Of a stretch of DNA of 64,000 nucleotides, positions 49,647 through 59,298 are shown in pieces. The position numbers and the translations under genes were made by a program. The DNA is from Acidithiobacillus thiooxidans ATCC 19377. Its GTDB lineage: Bacteria; Pseudomonadota; Gammaproteobacteria; Acidithiobacillales; Acidithiobacillaceae. Position 1 is the first letter of the stretch. Each line of letters begins with the position of its first letter. Below the pieces are notes generated by a model. It saw nothing but the letters and a program-made list of their open reading frames with translations, had not been told where the DNA came from and did not search any database. The stretch is taken from positions 1,362,501 to 1,426,500 of the forward strand of contig NZ_CP045571.1 in assembly GCF_009662475.1 (NCBI RefSeq), read 5' to 3'.

Positions 49647-51298
49647 CACTACCCAAAGGTATGGTTCAGGCGATTTACAAGGATACCGGGATCAGTCAAT
49701 ACCAAGGAAATCCACTCATTGAAGCGCTGCCGCCGATCTTGGACAGGCGTCAGTTAAAGGAGGGGTTATCAGGCCAAATTGCGTTTCGACCAACGGATAT
49801 TTATCTTGATGGTCCGACCCGCATTCATGTTATCTCCCAATTACTCGATAATTTTTTCCAGCCGCTATCCCGTCACATCGAGCTGGAGTCGAAATTATCG
49901 GTCATGCTTCGGCAAGGGTATGTTGGCAGAAATCTGGCGACTGGCGAGCTGAATGCTCACATCCAGAATGGTTATGAGCGTGTCATGCAGGGTGATTTAG
50001 CCGTTTTCCGGTTCGAGCATGTGGAGTCCACGGCTAAGAGCCTGGCTTTCATTGGCTGTTCCGGGTCAGGCAAGACAAGTTCGTTGAATCGTATTTTGGC
50101 CACCTATCCGCAATTGATCTATCACGAAACGTACAACTTCACTCAGATTGTTTTCCTCAAAATTGACTGCCCGCATGACGGTTCCCTGAAAAGCCTTTGT
50201 CATAATTTTTTTCGTGAAATCGACGCGGTGCTCGCCACCAATTACGTACGCCGCTATGTAGAAAAACGGCACAGTGTGGAAACCCTGATTGCGGTAATGG
50301 CGCATATTGCTAATACGCACGCGATTGGCCTGTTGGTGATTGATGAAATCCAGCATTTGAGTGTTAAGCATTCCGGTGGTGCAGAGCGTATGCTCAATTT
50401 TTTCGTCACTCTGGTGAATGAAATTTCAGTCCCGGTTGTCATGGTGGGGACACCAAAAGCCAGATCTGTCTTTGAGCTGGACCTGCGATCCGCGCGTCGC
50501 GGTGCAGGTTTTGGTGCAATTCTGTGGGAGCCATTGAGCAAGCCTTCAGGCGATCAGGTAATATCACGGACCGAATGGGGAGCCTTCACCAACCGTTTGT
50601 GGAAATATCAGTGGCTGACCAAAGCATCACCCGATGTGACCGATGAAATTCGTGATACCTGGTATGATCTTTCTCAAGGCATTATGGATGTCGTCATCAA
50701 GCTATTTGTTCTGTCACAAATCCGGGCTGTTGTCACAGGCGTTGAACGCATTACCCAGAGCTTGATGAGAAAAGTTTATCAGGATGAGCTAAAGCCCATC
50801 CATCCTATGATTGATGCATTGCGGTCCGGTGATGTCACAAAAATAGCCCGTTACTCCGACCTGACCATTCCCGACGTGGATAGAAAAATACTCGAACTGG
50901 GCCATCTGCTGCGTTCCAATCAGGAACGCATTGATACTGCCGTCAAGTATGGGGGAAATGAACAAGCCATTCGATTACACAATATGCTGGTCGATATGGG
51001 GTATGTCTCTGAGTTGCTTGAACCTCTGATCAATAGGGCTTTTGAAAATCACCCGGGACTTGTGATGAAGGATCTTATGCCGCTGATTCTCTCTTGGTAT
51101 CAGAGCGCAGAGATAGAAAAGACAGCATCATCAAAGCCGAAAATGAAGGCGATGAAAAAAGCTGATTGGCATACCCTGGACTCAAACGATTTGCGTTTTT
51201 TATTTTCGCAGTCCGCCAATGAGGAAGCCTTCCTAGAATCACTGAGTCGCGAAGGTTTGCTTTTCGATGCCGAGAACTGGATCAATTCCTTTGGGTGA
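49643..51298 (+). CDS. tnsC: TnsC AAA+ target-selection ATPase
   Basis: 551 residues. Walker A is GCSGSGKTS at 138-146 and Walker B LLVIDE at 230-235, followed by VMVGTPKA (sensor-1 region). The length is that of Tn7 TnsC rather than the short Tn5053/CAST type. TnsC links TnsD or TnsE target recognition to TnsAB. ATGA overlap with tnsB, TGATG overlap with tnsD. Confidence 0.93.
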   Translation: MTLPKGMVQAIYKDTGISQYQGNPLIEALPPILDRRQLKEGLSGQIAFRPTDIYLDGPTRIHVISQLLDNFFQPLSRHIELESKLSVMLRQGYVGRNLATGELNAHIQNGYERVMQGDLAVFRFEHVESTAKSLAFIGCSGSGKTSSLNRILATYPQLIYHETYNFTQIVFLKIDCPHDGSLKSLCHNFFREIDAVLATNYVRRYVEKRHSVETLIAVMAHIANTHAIGLLVIDEIQHLSVKHSGGAERMLNFFVTLVNEISVPVVMVGTPKARSVFELDLRSARRGAGFGAILWEPLSKPSGDQVISRTEWGAFTNRLWKYQWLTKASPDVTDEIRDTWYDLSQGIMDVVIKLFVLSQIRAVVTGVERITQSLMRKVYQDELKPIHPMIDALRSGDVTKIARYSDLTIPDVDRKILELGHLLRSNQERIDTAVKYGGNEQAIRLHNMLVDMGYVSELLEPLINRAFENHPGLVMKDLMPLILSWYQSAEIEKTASSKPKMKAMKKADWHTLDSNDLRFLFSQSANEEAFLESLSREGLLFDAENWINSFG

Positions 51299-51556
51299 TG
51301 GTTGTGTTGAATTTTCCTATACCTTATGCAGAGGAATTGCTGTATAGCACCGTCGCAAGAGCGGGTGTTCGGCTAGGTCATACTAGCCCCAAGCAACTGT
51401 TGGATGAAGTCTTCGAATCTCGTAGTGTTATTGCAACGATAGACTTACCGAGCCATCTCGCAACGGTCTCACGCTGGCTTCCTGGTGAATATACGCCTGA
51501 GAAACTCATCTATAGCCATACCTTATTTCCGCTTTATGCCCCTTTTATTTCAGAGG
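51298..51556 (+). pseudogene. tnsD: tnsD (TniQ family), 5' part
   Basis: MVVLNFPIPYAEELLYSTVARAG and LIYSHTLFPLYAPFISE are the N-terminal TniQ landmarks (p.e.El.yS.laR.g, sHTLfP.YaPF). The IS256 element follows at codon 87. Removing the element and one 9-bp target copy joins this in frame to 52981, giving a 517-residue TnsD, the usual length. As it stands the frame stops inside the IS. Confidence 0.88.
51548..51556. repeat. 9-bp target duplication of IS256 element, left copy
   Basis: TTTCAGAGG here and at 52972-52980 flank the IS exactly. IS256 elements make 8-9 bp duplications. Confidence 0.88.
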
Positions 51557-52971
51557 GAGCTATGCTCGAAAGTGGTGTACGGGCGCATTACAACTGGCTT
51601 GAATGAGGTGGCGTACTGTTGCTACAAAGGGTTTCCGACTCAAAGAGCAACATAAGGAGTACGCCGTGGAAAAGAATACCGTAATAGCAGGTGGGATGGG
51701 AGAGTTGGGTCTGGGCATTGAAGGGATACTTCGACGCGCGGCACGCGCTCTGATTGAGCAGGCCATAGAGGCAGAGGTGGCGGTATTGCTGGAAGAATTT
51801 GCGACGGTGCGGATGGTTGATGGGCGTCAGGCGGTCGTGCGTAATGGGCATCTGCCGGAGCGCGAGATCATGACCGCTCTGGGTCCGGTACCCGTCAAAG
51901 TACCCAAGGTGCGGGACCGCTCAGGATCGGGGATCAAATTCAATTCGGTACTGGCGCCTCCGTATGTACGCAAATCACGAACGGTAGCCGCTACAGTACC
52001 TTGGCTCTATCTGCATGGGGTGTCTTCCGGCCACATGCAGGAAGCCCTTTCCATTTTGCTGGGTGATGAGGCCAAGGGACTTTCACCTGCGGTGTTGGGA
52101 CGTCTCAAGGCGGAGTGGGCGCAAGAGTATGCCCATTGGCAACACCGCTCCCTACAGGGAAAGCGCTATGCTTACTGGTGGGTAGACGGTATTTATACGA
52201 ACCTCCGTGCGGAGGAGGATCCGCGTATCTGCCTGCTGGTGATTATCGGCGTGACGGCAGAGGGCAAGAAAGAGCTGGTCAGTGTCAGTGACGGCCTGCG
52301 CGAATCCAAAGCTTCCTGGCTGGAGATCCTGCGTGACCTGCAGGCGCGCGGTCTGGAGACGGCCCCTTTGCTCGCCATTGGGGATGGTGCCATGGGGTTT
52401 TGGGCCGCACTGGATGAAGCCTATCCCGAAACGGGTCAGCAACGCTGCTGGGTGCATAAGACCGCCAACATTCTCAACGAACTTCCCAAAGCCCAACAGA
52501 GCAAAGCCAAGGCAGCGTTGCAGGAAATCTGGATGGCCGCCAATCGCCAGGCTGCGGAAAAAGCACTGGACGTGTTTGTGCGCAATTACCAGGCAAAGTA
52601 TCCCAAGGCTGTGGCTAAACTGGAAAAAGATCGGGCTGAATTACTCGCTTTCTATGATTTTCCGGCCGAACACTGGCGGCATATCCGGACCACCAATGCC
52701 ATTGAGTCCACCTTCGCTACGGTACGCCACCGGACTACCCGGACGAAGAACTGTGTATCACGCAGCAGCTTTCTGGGATTGGGTTTCAAGATGCTGCAGC
52801 AGGCTGAAAAACGCTGGATTGGGATTTATGCTCCAGAGAAAGTCCTGCAGCTTTTTGCAGGGGTGAAATTTATCGATGGCATACCGGCTAACCTAACCCT
52901 GCCGGATGATCAACAGACCGCCGCCTGATCTATGTCAGAAAATGCTTATACACCAGATTTGACTATAGCTC
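51557..52971 (+). mobile_element. IS256-family insertion sequence inside tnsD
   Basis: 1415 bp with ends GAGCTATGCTCGAAAGTGGTGTA (23 bases, 51557 on) and an imperfect inverted partner reading GAGCTATAGTCAAATCTGG at the right. A perfect 9-bp duplication flanks it. One transposase, same direction as the tns genes. Confidence 0.9.
51666..52928 (+). CDS. IS256-family transposase
   Basis: 420 residues from a GTG with AAGGAG six bases upstream. LPEREIMTALGPVPVKVPKVRDRSG, YWWVDGIYTNLR, LLAIGDGAMGFWAAL and RTTNAIESTFATVRHRTTRTKNC hold the DDE residues and the family signature near the C-terminus. Intact. Confidence 0.94.
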   Translation: MEKNTVIAGGMGELGLGIEGILRRAARALIEQAIEAEVAVLLEEFATVRMVDGRQAVVRNGHLPEREIMTALGPVPVKVPKVRDRSGSGIKFNSVLAPPYVRKSRTVAATVPWLYLHGVSSGHMQEALSILLGDEAKGLSPAVLGRLKAEWAQEYAHWQHRSLQGKRYAYWWVDGIYTNLRAEEDPRICLLVIIGVTAEGKKELVSVSDGLRESKASWLEILRDLQARGLETAPLLAIGDGAMGFWAALDEAYPETGQQRCWVHKTANILNELPKAQQSKAKAALQEIWMAANRQAAEKALDVFVRNYQAKYPKAVAKLEKDRAELLAFYDFPAEHWRHIRTTNAIESTFATVRHRTTRTKNCVSRSSFLGLGFKMLQQAEKRWIGIYAPEKVLQLFAGVKFIDGIPANLTLPDDQQTAA

Positions 52972-52980
52972 TTTCAGAGG

Positions 52981-54275
52981 ATCGACGGCGTCAGTGCATG
53001 AGGAGGTTGCATCAAGGAACTCAGGGAGCCGTACATCTGGTATTGGGGGTTGTTGCCTCTCGCATTAAGTCACCACGTTTTATCCGATACTGTCCAGGTT
53101 GCGTAACCGCTCAGCGTGAACAATATGGTGAGTATTTTTGGCTGAGAGAATGGCAGGTCGCCGGTGTGGAATCGTGCCCCGAACATGGCATGTTGAAGGA
53201 TACGCAGATAGCTCGCCCACTGATTGAAAGGCATCGTTTTATCGCTGCCGCACCTGAATATTGTCATTTTATTAAACAGCAAAAGGGAATGAGGAATTCT
53301 GACTGGGTAGCAACTCAGGTGCGTCAGTTGTTGGCCCGACCTACCCAAGTGTCCCCAAGTTTAGAGCAATGGGCAGCGTACTACCGTAACCTTGCTTGCC
53401 GTCTGTGCCTCTCCCGAGGAAAAGCGCAAATTGACCACGCGTCGATAAGAGATAGGGTACTAATGGCTTGGCCCGCTACTTGGTTAACCAGAAATCGTCT
53501 GATGCCACGTTCTTCGTTTGCCGATGAATCAGACTGGCTGAAAGCAATCTTCCGCAAGCATCGGAAAAGTTTCAATTATCTTCAGCATATTGTGGTTCAC
53601 CAGGCGCTGTTGGGTCGTCACTGGCGGATAGATGACGTGCTCAATGAGGTAAGCAGGACGCCAATCTGCGAAAAGTCCTCGCAAGTTCAGGTGGCTATAC
53701 AAAAGTCCAGCAGCCAAACGCCAGATCAGGAGGTCTGGCGCGAATTGTTGTCCTCCCATCCACCCCAGAAAGCCAGAAAAACTGCATCAGCCCTGTATGC
53801 CCGGCTTTATCGAAATCATCGTGACTGGCTATTGGACATAAATTATCGTCATGCAGAAGGTAAGACAAATACTAACGTACCACGCATCGATTGGGACAAA
53901 CGGGACCGGGAATATCTGCAAGCACTTCGACAACTGGCTACCTTTTTGAAGGCAAACGAACAAGGGCCCAGACGCTCAAAAACCTGCTATCTTCGGCTTC
54001 TCGGCAATTTTTCGACTCTTGAAAAGAACCTTCATCAAATGCCACGTACTTCGGCGTTTCTGGCAGTTAATTCGGAAAGCATCTCGCAGTACCAGATCCG
54101 ACGTTTGCAAAATGCCTATGCGGAGTTGCGAAATCTGTTTGAGTCACCACCGAGGTGGCGATTGCTGCGAAACGCGGGATTAAGTGAAGAACGAATGACA
54201 GGACCTGCCAGACAATATTTGGAAGTTTTAGTGTGTCGGAGTACAGAATATGAAGTTAAAAGGGGTAGAAAATAA
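52981..54275 (+). pseudogene. tnsD: tnsD (TniQ family), 3' part
   Basis: Continues the interrupted gene with DRRRQCMRRLHQGTQGAVHL. The CCCH zinc finger is FIRYCPGCV...GVESCPEHG, followed by the long C-terminal region that in Tn7 binds the attachment site. The open frame extends back to 52932 only because the IS end is read through. The end overlaps tnsE by 26 bases. Probably not made as functional protein. Confidence 0.85.
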
Positions 54276-55842
54276 TAGCGTTATTCGGGAGATTGGTTCT
54301 TTATTCCGCCGTCATGACGATTCTGGTTGGCATATCAATGTTAAACTGGAGCCTGGGCAGAAGAAACAACATGTGGGTGTTTCTCAAATTCCGACTTTAG
54401 CTAGACGCAGAGTGGTGAATGCAACCGAACAACCACTGCCTGCCGGATTCCTGAAACGTGTAGTGATAGAAAATACGCGCCTTTGGCTTACGGAACCTAT
54501 CGATGCCTGTCCGATTCCCGTGGTGAGTCGGCAGGGGGATGGGCGGCAATGGTGTTTTAATTTTGAATTTGGCGGAACACGGTATTATCTTCCCCAGCTT
54601 GAATTGGCGCGAGCATTGTTTTTTCATCATGCCTATATAACACGTTTAGCATTAATTCCCGGCGGACTCTCGCATGAGTTCGATGTTCAGCGCATCGATA
54701 ACTTGAGCAGAGCGCTTATCAATATTTTGCCAAACTGCACTCTGCCACTGTATGTCAGAGGAGACCATGAGTTAAGGCGGGCGTTAGCCTGGATATTGCT
54801 GGATGATGATGCACGGCAATCATTTGAAAGTATTGCCCGTTACCAACTGCAGAACGGATACGATACAGACAAGTATCGTCTGTGGAAATTTCAGTTTGAA
54901 CCGCCGCCACTCGCCGGTGTTGCACTGACACTTCGAGGTCACTACCGTCAGGAACTGGAATCTTTTTTTGTGTATGAAATTCATGGTGTTTCCAATTTAA
55001 CTTGTCATTGCCCCGCCAGCGTCGATTTTGTTGATCCCCGATTTGCCGTGAAGCGACCAGGCCAGGGCCGAGCTGTTCTATCCGGCCTACAATCAGGCCC
55101 GGAATTGGAAATCGATGACGAACAAGAACCCAAAACGGATAAAACTGAATTCCGGATTGAAACACCCGCTGTTACATTTGAGTTTGTTAATCCCATTCAG
55201 ACCACGCGTATAGCCAAGGGTAAAGGTCAGGCCACTGGCCGAGGACAAGGAGGAACTCAGTCAGCCTTTCCAGAAAATAAGAGATTACAGGTGAGCACTG
55301 ACGAAGCCAGTACACAAGGTATTCTACCGTCAGCAGACTATGATGGTCTCAGGGATAGGAGCGATGACACGGGTTTCTACGTAGGCAAGTTTAAAGCCTT
55401 TAATACAATGATATTGCAACTGGTTAGTAAGTCAAATTGCCACCATATCCATAGGGAGACCAGAAAACTTCCCGCTATTGACGGATACTCGAAACACATG
55501 CTTGCGGATGGTAATCCGCGTTATCTTACCTTCCATATAATCAGAAAAGATGACCAGGTGTACGCATTGATGGAGGTTGATACTTCCGATAATAAAAACA
55601 GTTTATCAACGCTGCTCTTGAGGCAGCAGGATATGCAGTTTGACTGGGAGCGGACTATTCGAGAATTAGAAATACGATTAATAAAGGGTTCTTTAGTCTG
55701 GCCAAGCAAATTTATAAAAAAAATCTTTGGTAATGGAGGAAAGCGCGTTACTCATCCAATATCCTCGGCTGAAAACAAATCGCTTTTGGATCAAGACGCC
55801 ATACTGCGTTGGGCAGAGAGAGTTTACTTGGATATGGAATAA
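54250..55842 (+). CDS. tnsE: TnsE of a Tn7-like transposon
   Basis: 530 residues, close to Tn7 TnsE in length. RQWCFNFEFGGTRYYLPQLELARALFFHHAYITRLAL and the C-terminal DGYSKHMLADGNPRYLTFHIIRKDDQVYALMEVDTSDNKN are characteristic. TnsE, with the sliding clamp, directs insertion to lagging-strand DNA and conjugating plasmids. It is intact, unlike tnsD, so this element should depend on the TnsE route. Confidence 0.9.
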   Translation: MKLKGVENNSVIREIGSLFRRHDDSGWHINVKLEPGQKKQHVGVSQIPTLARRRVVNATEQPLPAGFLKRVVIENTRLWLTEPIDACPIPVVSRQGDGRQWCFNFEFGGTRYYLPQLELARALFFHHAYITRLALIPGGLSHEFDVQRIDNLSRALINILPNCTLPLYVRGDHELRRALAWILLDDDARQSFESIARYQLQNGYDTDKYRLWKFQFEPPPLAGVALTLRGHYRQELESFFVYEIHGVSNLTCHCPASVDFVDPRFAVKRPGQGRAVLSGLQSGPELEIDDEQEPKTDKTEFRIETPAVTFEFVNPIQTTRIAKGKGQATGRGQGGTQSAFPENKRLQVSTDEASTQGILPSADYDGLRDRSDDTGFYVGKFKAFNTMILQLVSKSNCHHIHRETRKLPAIDGYSKHMLADGNPRYLTFHIIRKDDQVYALMEVDTSDNKNSLSTLLLRQQDMQFDWERTIRELEIRLIKGSLVWPSKFIKKIFGNGGKRVTHPISSAENKSLLDQDAILRWAERVYLDME

Positions 55843-55967
55843 TCTGAAGTCTCAATGCCGTTTTTCCGGGGTAAAAGTCTGTATGAGTAAAAAATTATGA
55901 TAATATTCAGTTTATAGAAAAGACTTGTTGCCCCGCTATTTTTGTGGGAAGAGAAAGTGTTTCAGGG

Positions 55968-56170
55968 TCAGACAGCCAAAGATTGAATATATACTTGCAG
56001 TTGCCGTAGGCAGCGTTGGTAAGCGTCGACTGATTGGGTATTTTTTCCCAGTCCGACACAACCCTCAATGGAAGCGACAAGATAAAGTGCAATATCTTCG
56101 GGAGTCATGTCCGAGCGGACCTGCCCTTCGGATTGACCTTTTTTGAGTGCCTTTGCAATCCGTCGGTAAC
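55968..56170 (-). pseudogene. C-terminal remnant of a TetR-family regulator
   Basis: On the minus strand ALKKGQSEGQVRSDMTPEDI then IEGCVGLGKNTQSVDAYQRC and LRQLQVYIQSLAV match the C-terminus of TetR/AcrR-type regulators. The N-terminal DNA-binding part is absent. The rest of the 55843-56282 gap is AT-rich with no other gene. Confidence 0.65.
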
Positions 56171-56282
56171 CTCAACGTAATAGATTGCCCTATCAATAAC
56201 TATCGTTATGTCTTTGCAGGCAGTAACATTACAATCACATACAGCACTAGGGTTTTTGATTGCCACCACGAGGAGGACACCC

Positions 56283-56543
56283 GTGAATTTGCAAAGTCAC
56301 AAAACAACCGGTAGGTCCTTTTCAACATACGTTGAGCCATCGCTTCAAAGTAGTCAGGTGTTGCTCGACTTTGGGATCAGCGAAACAGACTGGAAGAATC
56401 TCATTGATCATAGGGGTAACAAAACGAAGGCATTCGCCTGGATAGAGTCTCGATTGCAAGAAGTGTGCACTTTAAGTCGTGAAGCACAAAGAAGTTATTT
56501 GCGCGTGATGCTCAACAATTTGATGTATAGCGATAAGCAATAA
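56283..56543 (+). CDS. Hypothetical small protein
   Basis: 86 residues from a GTG preceded by AGGAGG at six bases; the frame is open to 56208. [37 protein letters not shown] has no recognised motif. 58 bases upstream of the sigma-factor gene, same strand. Confidence 0.5.
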   Translation: MNLQSHKTTGRSFSTYVEPSLQSSQVLLDFGISETDWKNLIDHRGNKTKAFAWIESRLQEVCTLSREAQRSYLRVMLNNLMYSDKQ

Positions 56544-56619
56544 GTTAGCCTCTTCTGGATCTGGAAGGAAATCAGAAAGTAGTGACAAAGAAAAACTATC
56601 TGTGAACTCAACAGGAAAG

Positions 56620-57477
56620 ATGAAAGAATATATCGAAGAATCATCCAATACAGATTCAATCCACTGCTACCTGAGAGAAATCCGTCAGCAAGGGTTAATG
56701 ACTGCAGAAGAAGAGGTTGCTCTTGGCCGGCAGGTCCAGGCCGGAGACATGGACGCAAGAAACACGATGATCGTCAGTAATCTCCGTCTGGTGATCAATT
56801 TGGCCAAGCGTTATCTCCGCCATGATCTCCCTCTTCTGGATTTGATTGAAGAAGGCAATCTGGGGCTGATGCGTGCGGTTGAAAAATTTGATCCCGAAAA
56901 AGGCTTTCGTTTCTCGACCTACGCTACCTGGTGGATTCGTCAGAGTATCGAGAGAGCCATAATGGATCAGGCACGCACGATCCGTATCCCTGTTCACGTT
57001 ATGAAAAAAATCAGCGCGATCTTACGCACTACTCGGGAATTAGAGACTATTTTACAGCGTACACCTACGCCTGAAGAAATAGCAGAATCTATAAAATGGC
57101 CGGTAAGTGAAATTCACGAGTACCTCAAAAAAGACGTGCTAGTGACGTCCCTCGATACGCCGATTAGTCATGACGACAGGGGCAGTTCTCTGGCCGACAT
57201 CATCCCTGACCCTAGTAGCAGTACAGAAGTGGCTTTAACTGCGCGTGATTTGTCATCACACGTTCATCAATGGGTCGGTCTCATGCCAGAAAAGCATCGG
57301 CAAGTGATTTTCTGGCGTTTTGGTCTTGATGGGACAGACGAAAACAGCCTCCAAGAAATTGGGGACCGCATGGGCGTTTCGCGAGATCGCGTTCGCCAGA
57401 TCCAATCAGAAGCTTTGGAAATATTACGAGTCCGCATCAAAGCGGAGGGGCTGACTACAGAGATGCTGTTCGAATGA
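56620..57477 (+). CDS. Sigma-70 family factor, RpoS-like group 2
   Basis: About 285 residues. Region 1.2-2 is [21 protein letters not shown], then region 2 with the core [45 protein letters not shown], region 3 ([12 protein letters not shown]) and region 4.2 [27 protein letters not shown]. It resembles RpoS but is shorter at the N-terminus. An alternative GTG start lies at 56602. A sigma factor as possible transposon cargo could switch host genes. The 57478-57754 gap is non-coding as far as I see. Confidence 0.85.
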   Translation: MKEYIEESSNTDSIHCYLREIRQQGLMTAEEEVALGRQVQAGDMDARNTMIVSNLRLVINLAKRYLRHDLPLLDLIEEGNLGLMRAVEKFDPEKGFRFSTYATWWIRQSIERAIMDQARTIRIPVHVMKKISAILRTTRELETILQRTPTPEEIAESIKWPVSEIHEYLKKDVLVTSLDTPISHDDRGSSLADIIPDPSSSTEVALTARDLSSHVHQWVGLMPEKHRQVIFWRFGLDGTDENSLQEIGDRMGVSRDRVRQIQSEALEILRVRIKAEGLTTEMLFE

Positions 57478-57754
57478 GTTTTGGGAGATGCAGAATCCCC
57501 TAGGCTTGAACAACGGTATCTTATGTCTTGGAGCCAGTCAGTATGTACTGGTACCCTTCGGCTGATCCCCGGAGTGAGGCAGATCAGATTGTTTACACGC
57601 TTGGGGCATGACTCCGTTAAACAGATTAATCGACTGCCTCAACTTTGCCACCCAGTTCGGACGGTATCCGAGGCCTGCATTGCGCATGAGCCTGCACAGA
57701 TAAGGATGAACCGGCATGGTCCGTAGATCGCCATGATGCTAGTCAAGGAGGTTT

Positions 57755-58723
57755 ATGATGAATCCAGTTTCCTGTGTTGGTATTGACGTAGCGAAAGCCA
57801 AATTCGATGTTGCCCTGCTGAAACCCGATGGTAAATATCGCAGCAAGGTCTTTTCCAATAATCCTGAGGGGTTCCGGCAATTCCTGGATTGGTTGGAAAA
57901 GCAGGAGGCCCTCAAGGCTCACCTCTGCATGGAAACCACTGGCGCCTATGGCCGAAGCCTGGCGCGCTTTCTGGCGCAACAACAGTTACTGATCAGTGTG
58001 ATGAATCCTGCCTTGATTCACGCCTTTGGTAAAACCGAGCTTTCCCGGGCTAAAACAGACAAAGCGGATGCCCGGCTCATTGCCCGCTATTGCCAGATGC
58101 ACCAACCTGCCCCTTGGGTGCCACCGGCAGAAGCCATTGTGACTCTCCAGGCTTTGGTACAGCGTCTGGATGACCTTCTGGGTATGCAGAATATGGAAAA
58201 CAATCGCCTCGAAATGGCAGAGCCTGCCGCTCGCGCGTCCATTGAAGCCCTTTTGCTTACCATCCATCAGCAAATTGACGTCGTCCGCCGACAAATCCAG
58301 GATCATATGGATGATCACCCGGACCTGAAATCCCAAAAGGCGCTCCTGCTGAGTATTCCCGGCATCGGCGAGGCTACCGCAGCTATGCTGCTGGCTTTCC
58401 TCAGTCCACTCACGCGCTTTCATTCCGCCAAACAGGTCGTCGCCTATGCGGGACTCAACCCGCGTATTCGTGAGTCGGGCCAGTGGGCCGGTAAAAGCCA
58501 TATTGCCAAGGCAGGCAATGTTCTTCTACGCAAAGCGCTGTACCTGCCAGCCGTAGTGGCCAAGCGTTACAATCCAGCGATCGCCGCCTTTTGCGATCGG
58601 TTACTGTCACGGGGTAAATGCCCTATGCAGGTGATCATTGCCGCCATGCGCAAGCTCCTGCATATCGCCTATGGCGTCCTCAAATCCGGTCAGCCGTTCG
58701 ACCCTGAAAAAGCTCTTGCATAG
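57755..58723 (+). CDS. IS110-family transposase
   Basis: 322 residues. The DEDD domain opens with CVGIDVAKAKFDVALL and METTGAYGRSLARFL; the C-terminal Tnp20 domain has LLSIPGIGEATAAMLLAFL and KQVVAYAGLNPRIRESGQWAGKSHIAKAGN with the catalytic Ser region. AAGGAGG precedes the ATG. IS110 elements lack terminal repeats, and ends were not resolved; modern work shows their non-coding ends make a bridge RNA. Confidence 0.93.
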   Translation: MMNPVSCVGIDVAKAKFDVALLKPDGKYRSKVFSNNPEGFRQFLDWLEKQEALKAHLCMETTGAYGRSLARFLAQQQLLISVMNPALIHAFGKTELSRAKTDKADARLIARYCQMHQPAPWVPPAEAIVTLQALVQRLDDLLGMQNMENNRLEMAEPAARASIEALLLTIHQQIDVVRRQIQDHMDDHPDLKSQKALLLSIPGIGEATAAMLLAFLSPLTRFHSAKQVVAYAGLNPRIRESGQWAGKSHIAKAGNVLLRKALYLPAVVAKRYNPAIAAFCDRLLSRGKCPMQVIIAAMRKLLHIAYGVLKSGQPFDPEKALA

Positions 58724-58751
58724 ACGTCATCAAGACGGTATCTGTTTAACA

Positions 58752-59296
58752 CCCTGGACCGGACCCAACCGGGACTTCCCCTCAAAAAGGGCCGCGCAGA
58801 AACGATGACCCACGACTACAAACGTAATGGCACTACGACCTTGTTTGCCGCCCTCAACGTGCTGGATGGTCAGGTCATCGGGCAGTGTCAACAGCGCCAT
58901 ACCCATGTGGAATGGCTGAAGTTCCTGAAGAAAATTGATCGGCAGACGCCCAGGGACAAGGCTCTGCATCTGATCGCCGACAACTATGCGACTCATAAAC
59001 ACCCAGTAGTACAGGCGTGGCTCGACAAGCACCCGCGTATTCACATGCACTTCACGCCCACTTCGGCATCCTGGCTCAATATGGTCGAGCGTTTCTTTCG
59101 GGATATCACGACCCAGCGGTTACGTCGTGGGGTGTTCACCAGTGTGCCTGAACTCATCCAGGCCATTGAGGGGTACATCGACCACCACAACACCCATCCC
59201 AAACCCTTCATCTGGACCAAAACCGCCCGCGACATCCTGCAAAAGGTCATTCGCGCCAACAGCCACTTAAGCAGCAAACAGAATGCAACACTACAC
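58752..59296 (+). pseudogene. IS630-family element, 5'-truncated copy
   Basis: 545 bp nearly identical to 59919-60463, from CCCTGGACCGG to the right end ...AATGCAACACTACAC. Its left part is missing at the IS110 side. The C-terminal transposase half (ATG at 58805) is open. It is joined to the intact copy through one TA. Confidence 0.88.
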
Positions 59297-59298
59297 TA

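Noticed and set aside
46662-55842. Classical attTn7 insertion next to glmS
   Set aside because: No glmS 3' end is found beside the transposon end; the neighbour is an HNH gene and tRNA array.
57481-57726. 81-codon ORF between the sigma factor and IS110
   Set aside because: No ribosome site, family or codon pattern; probably chance in IS-flanking DNA.
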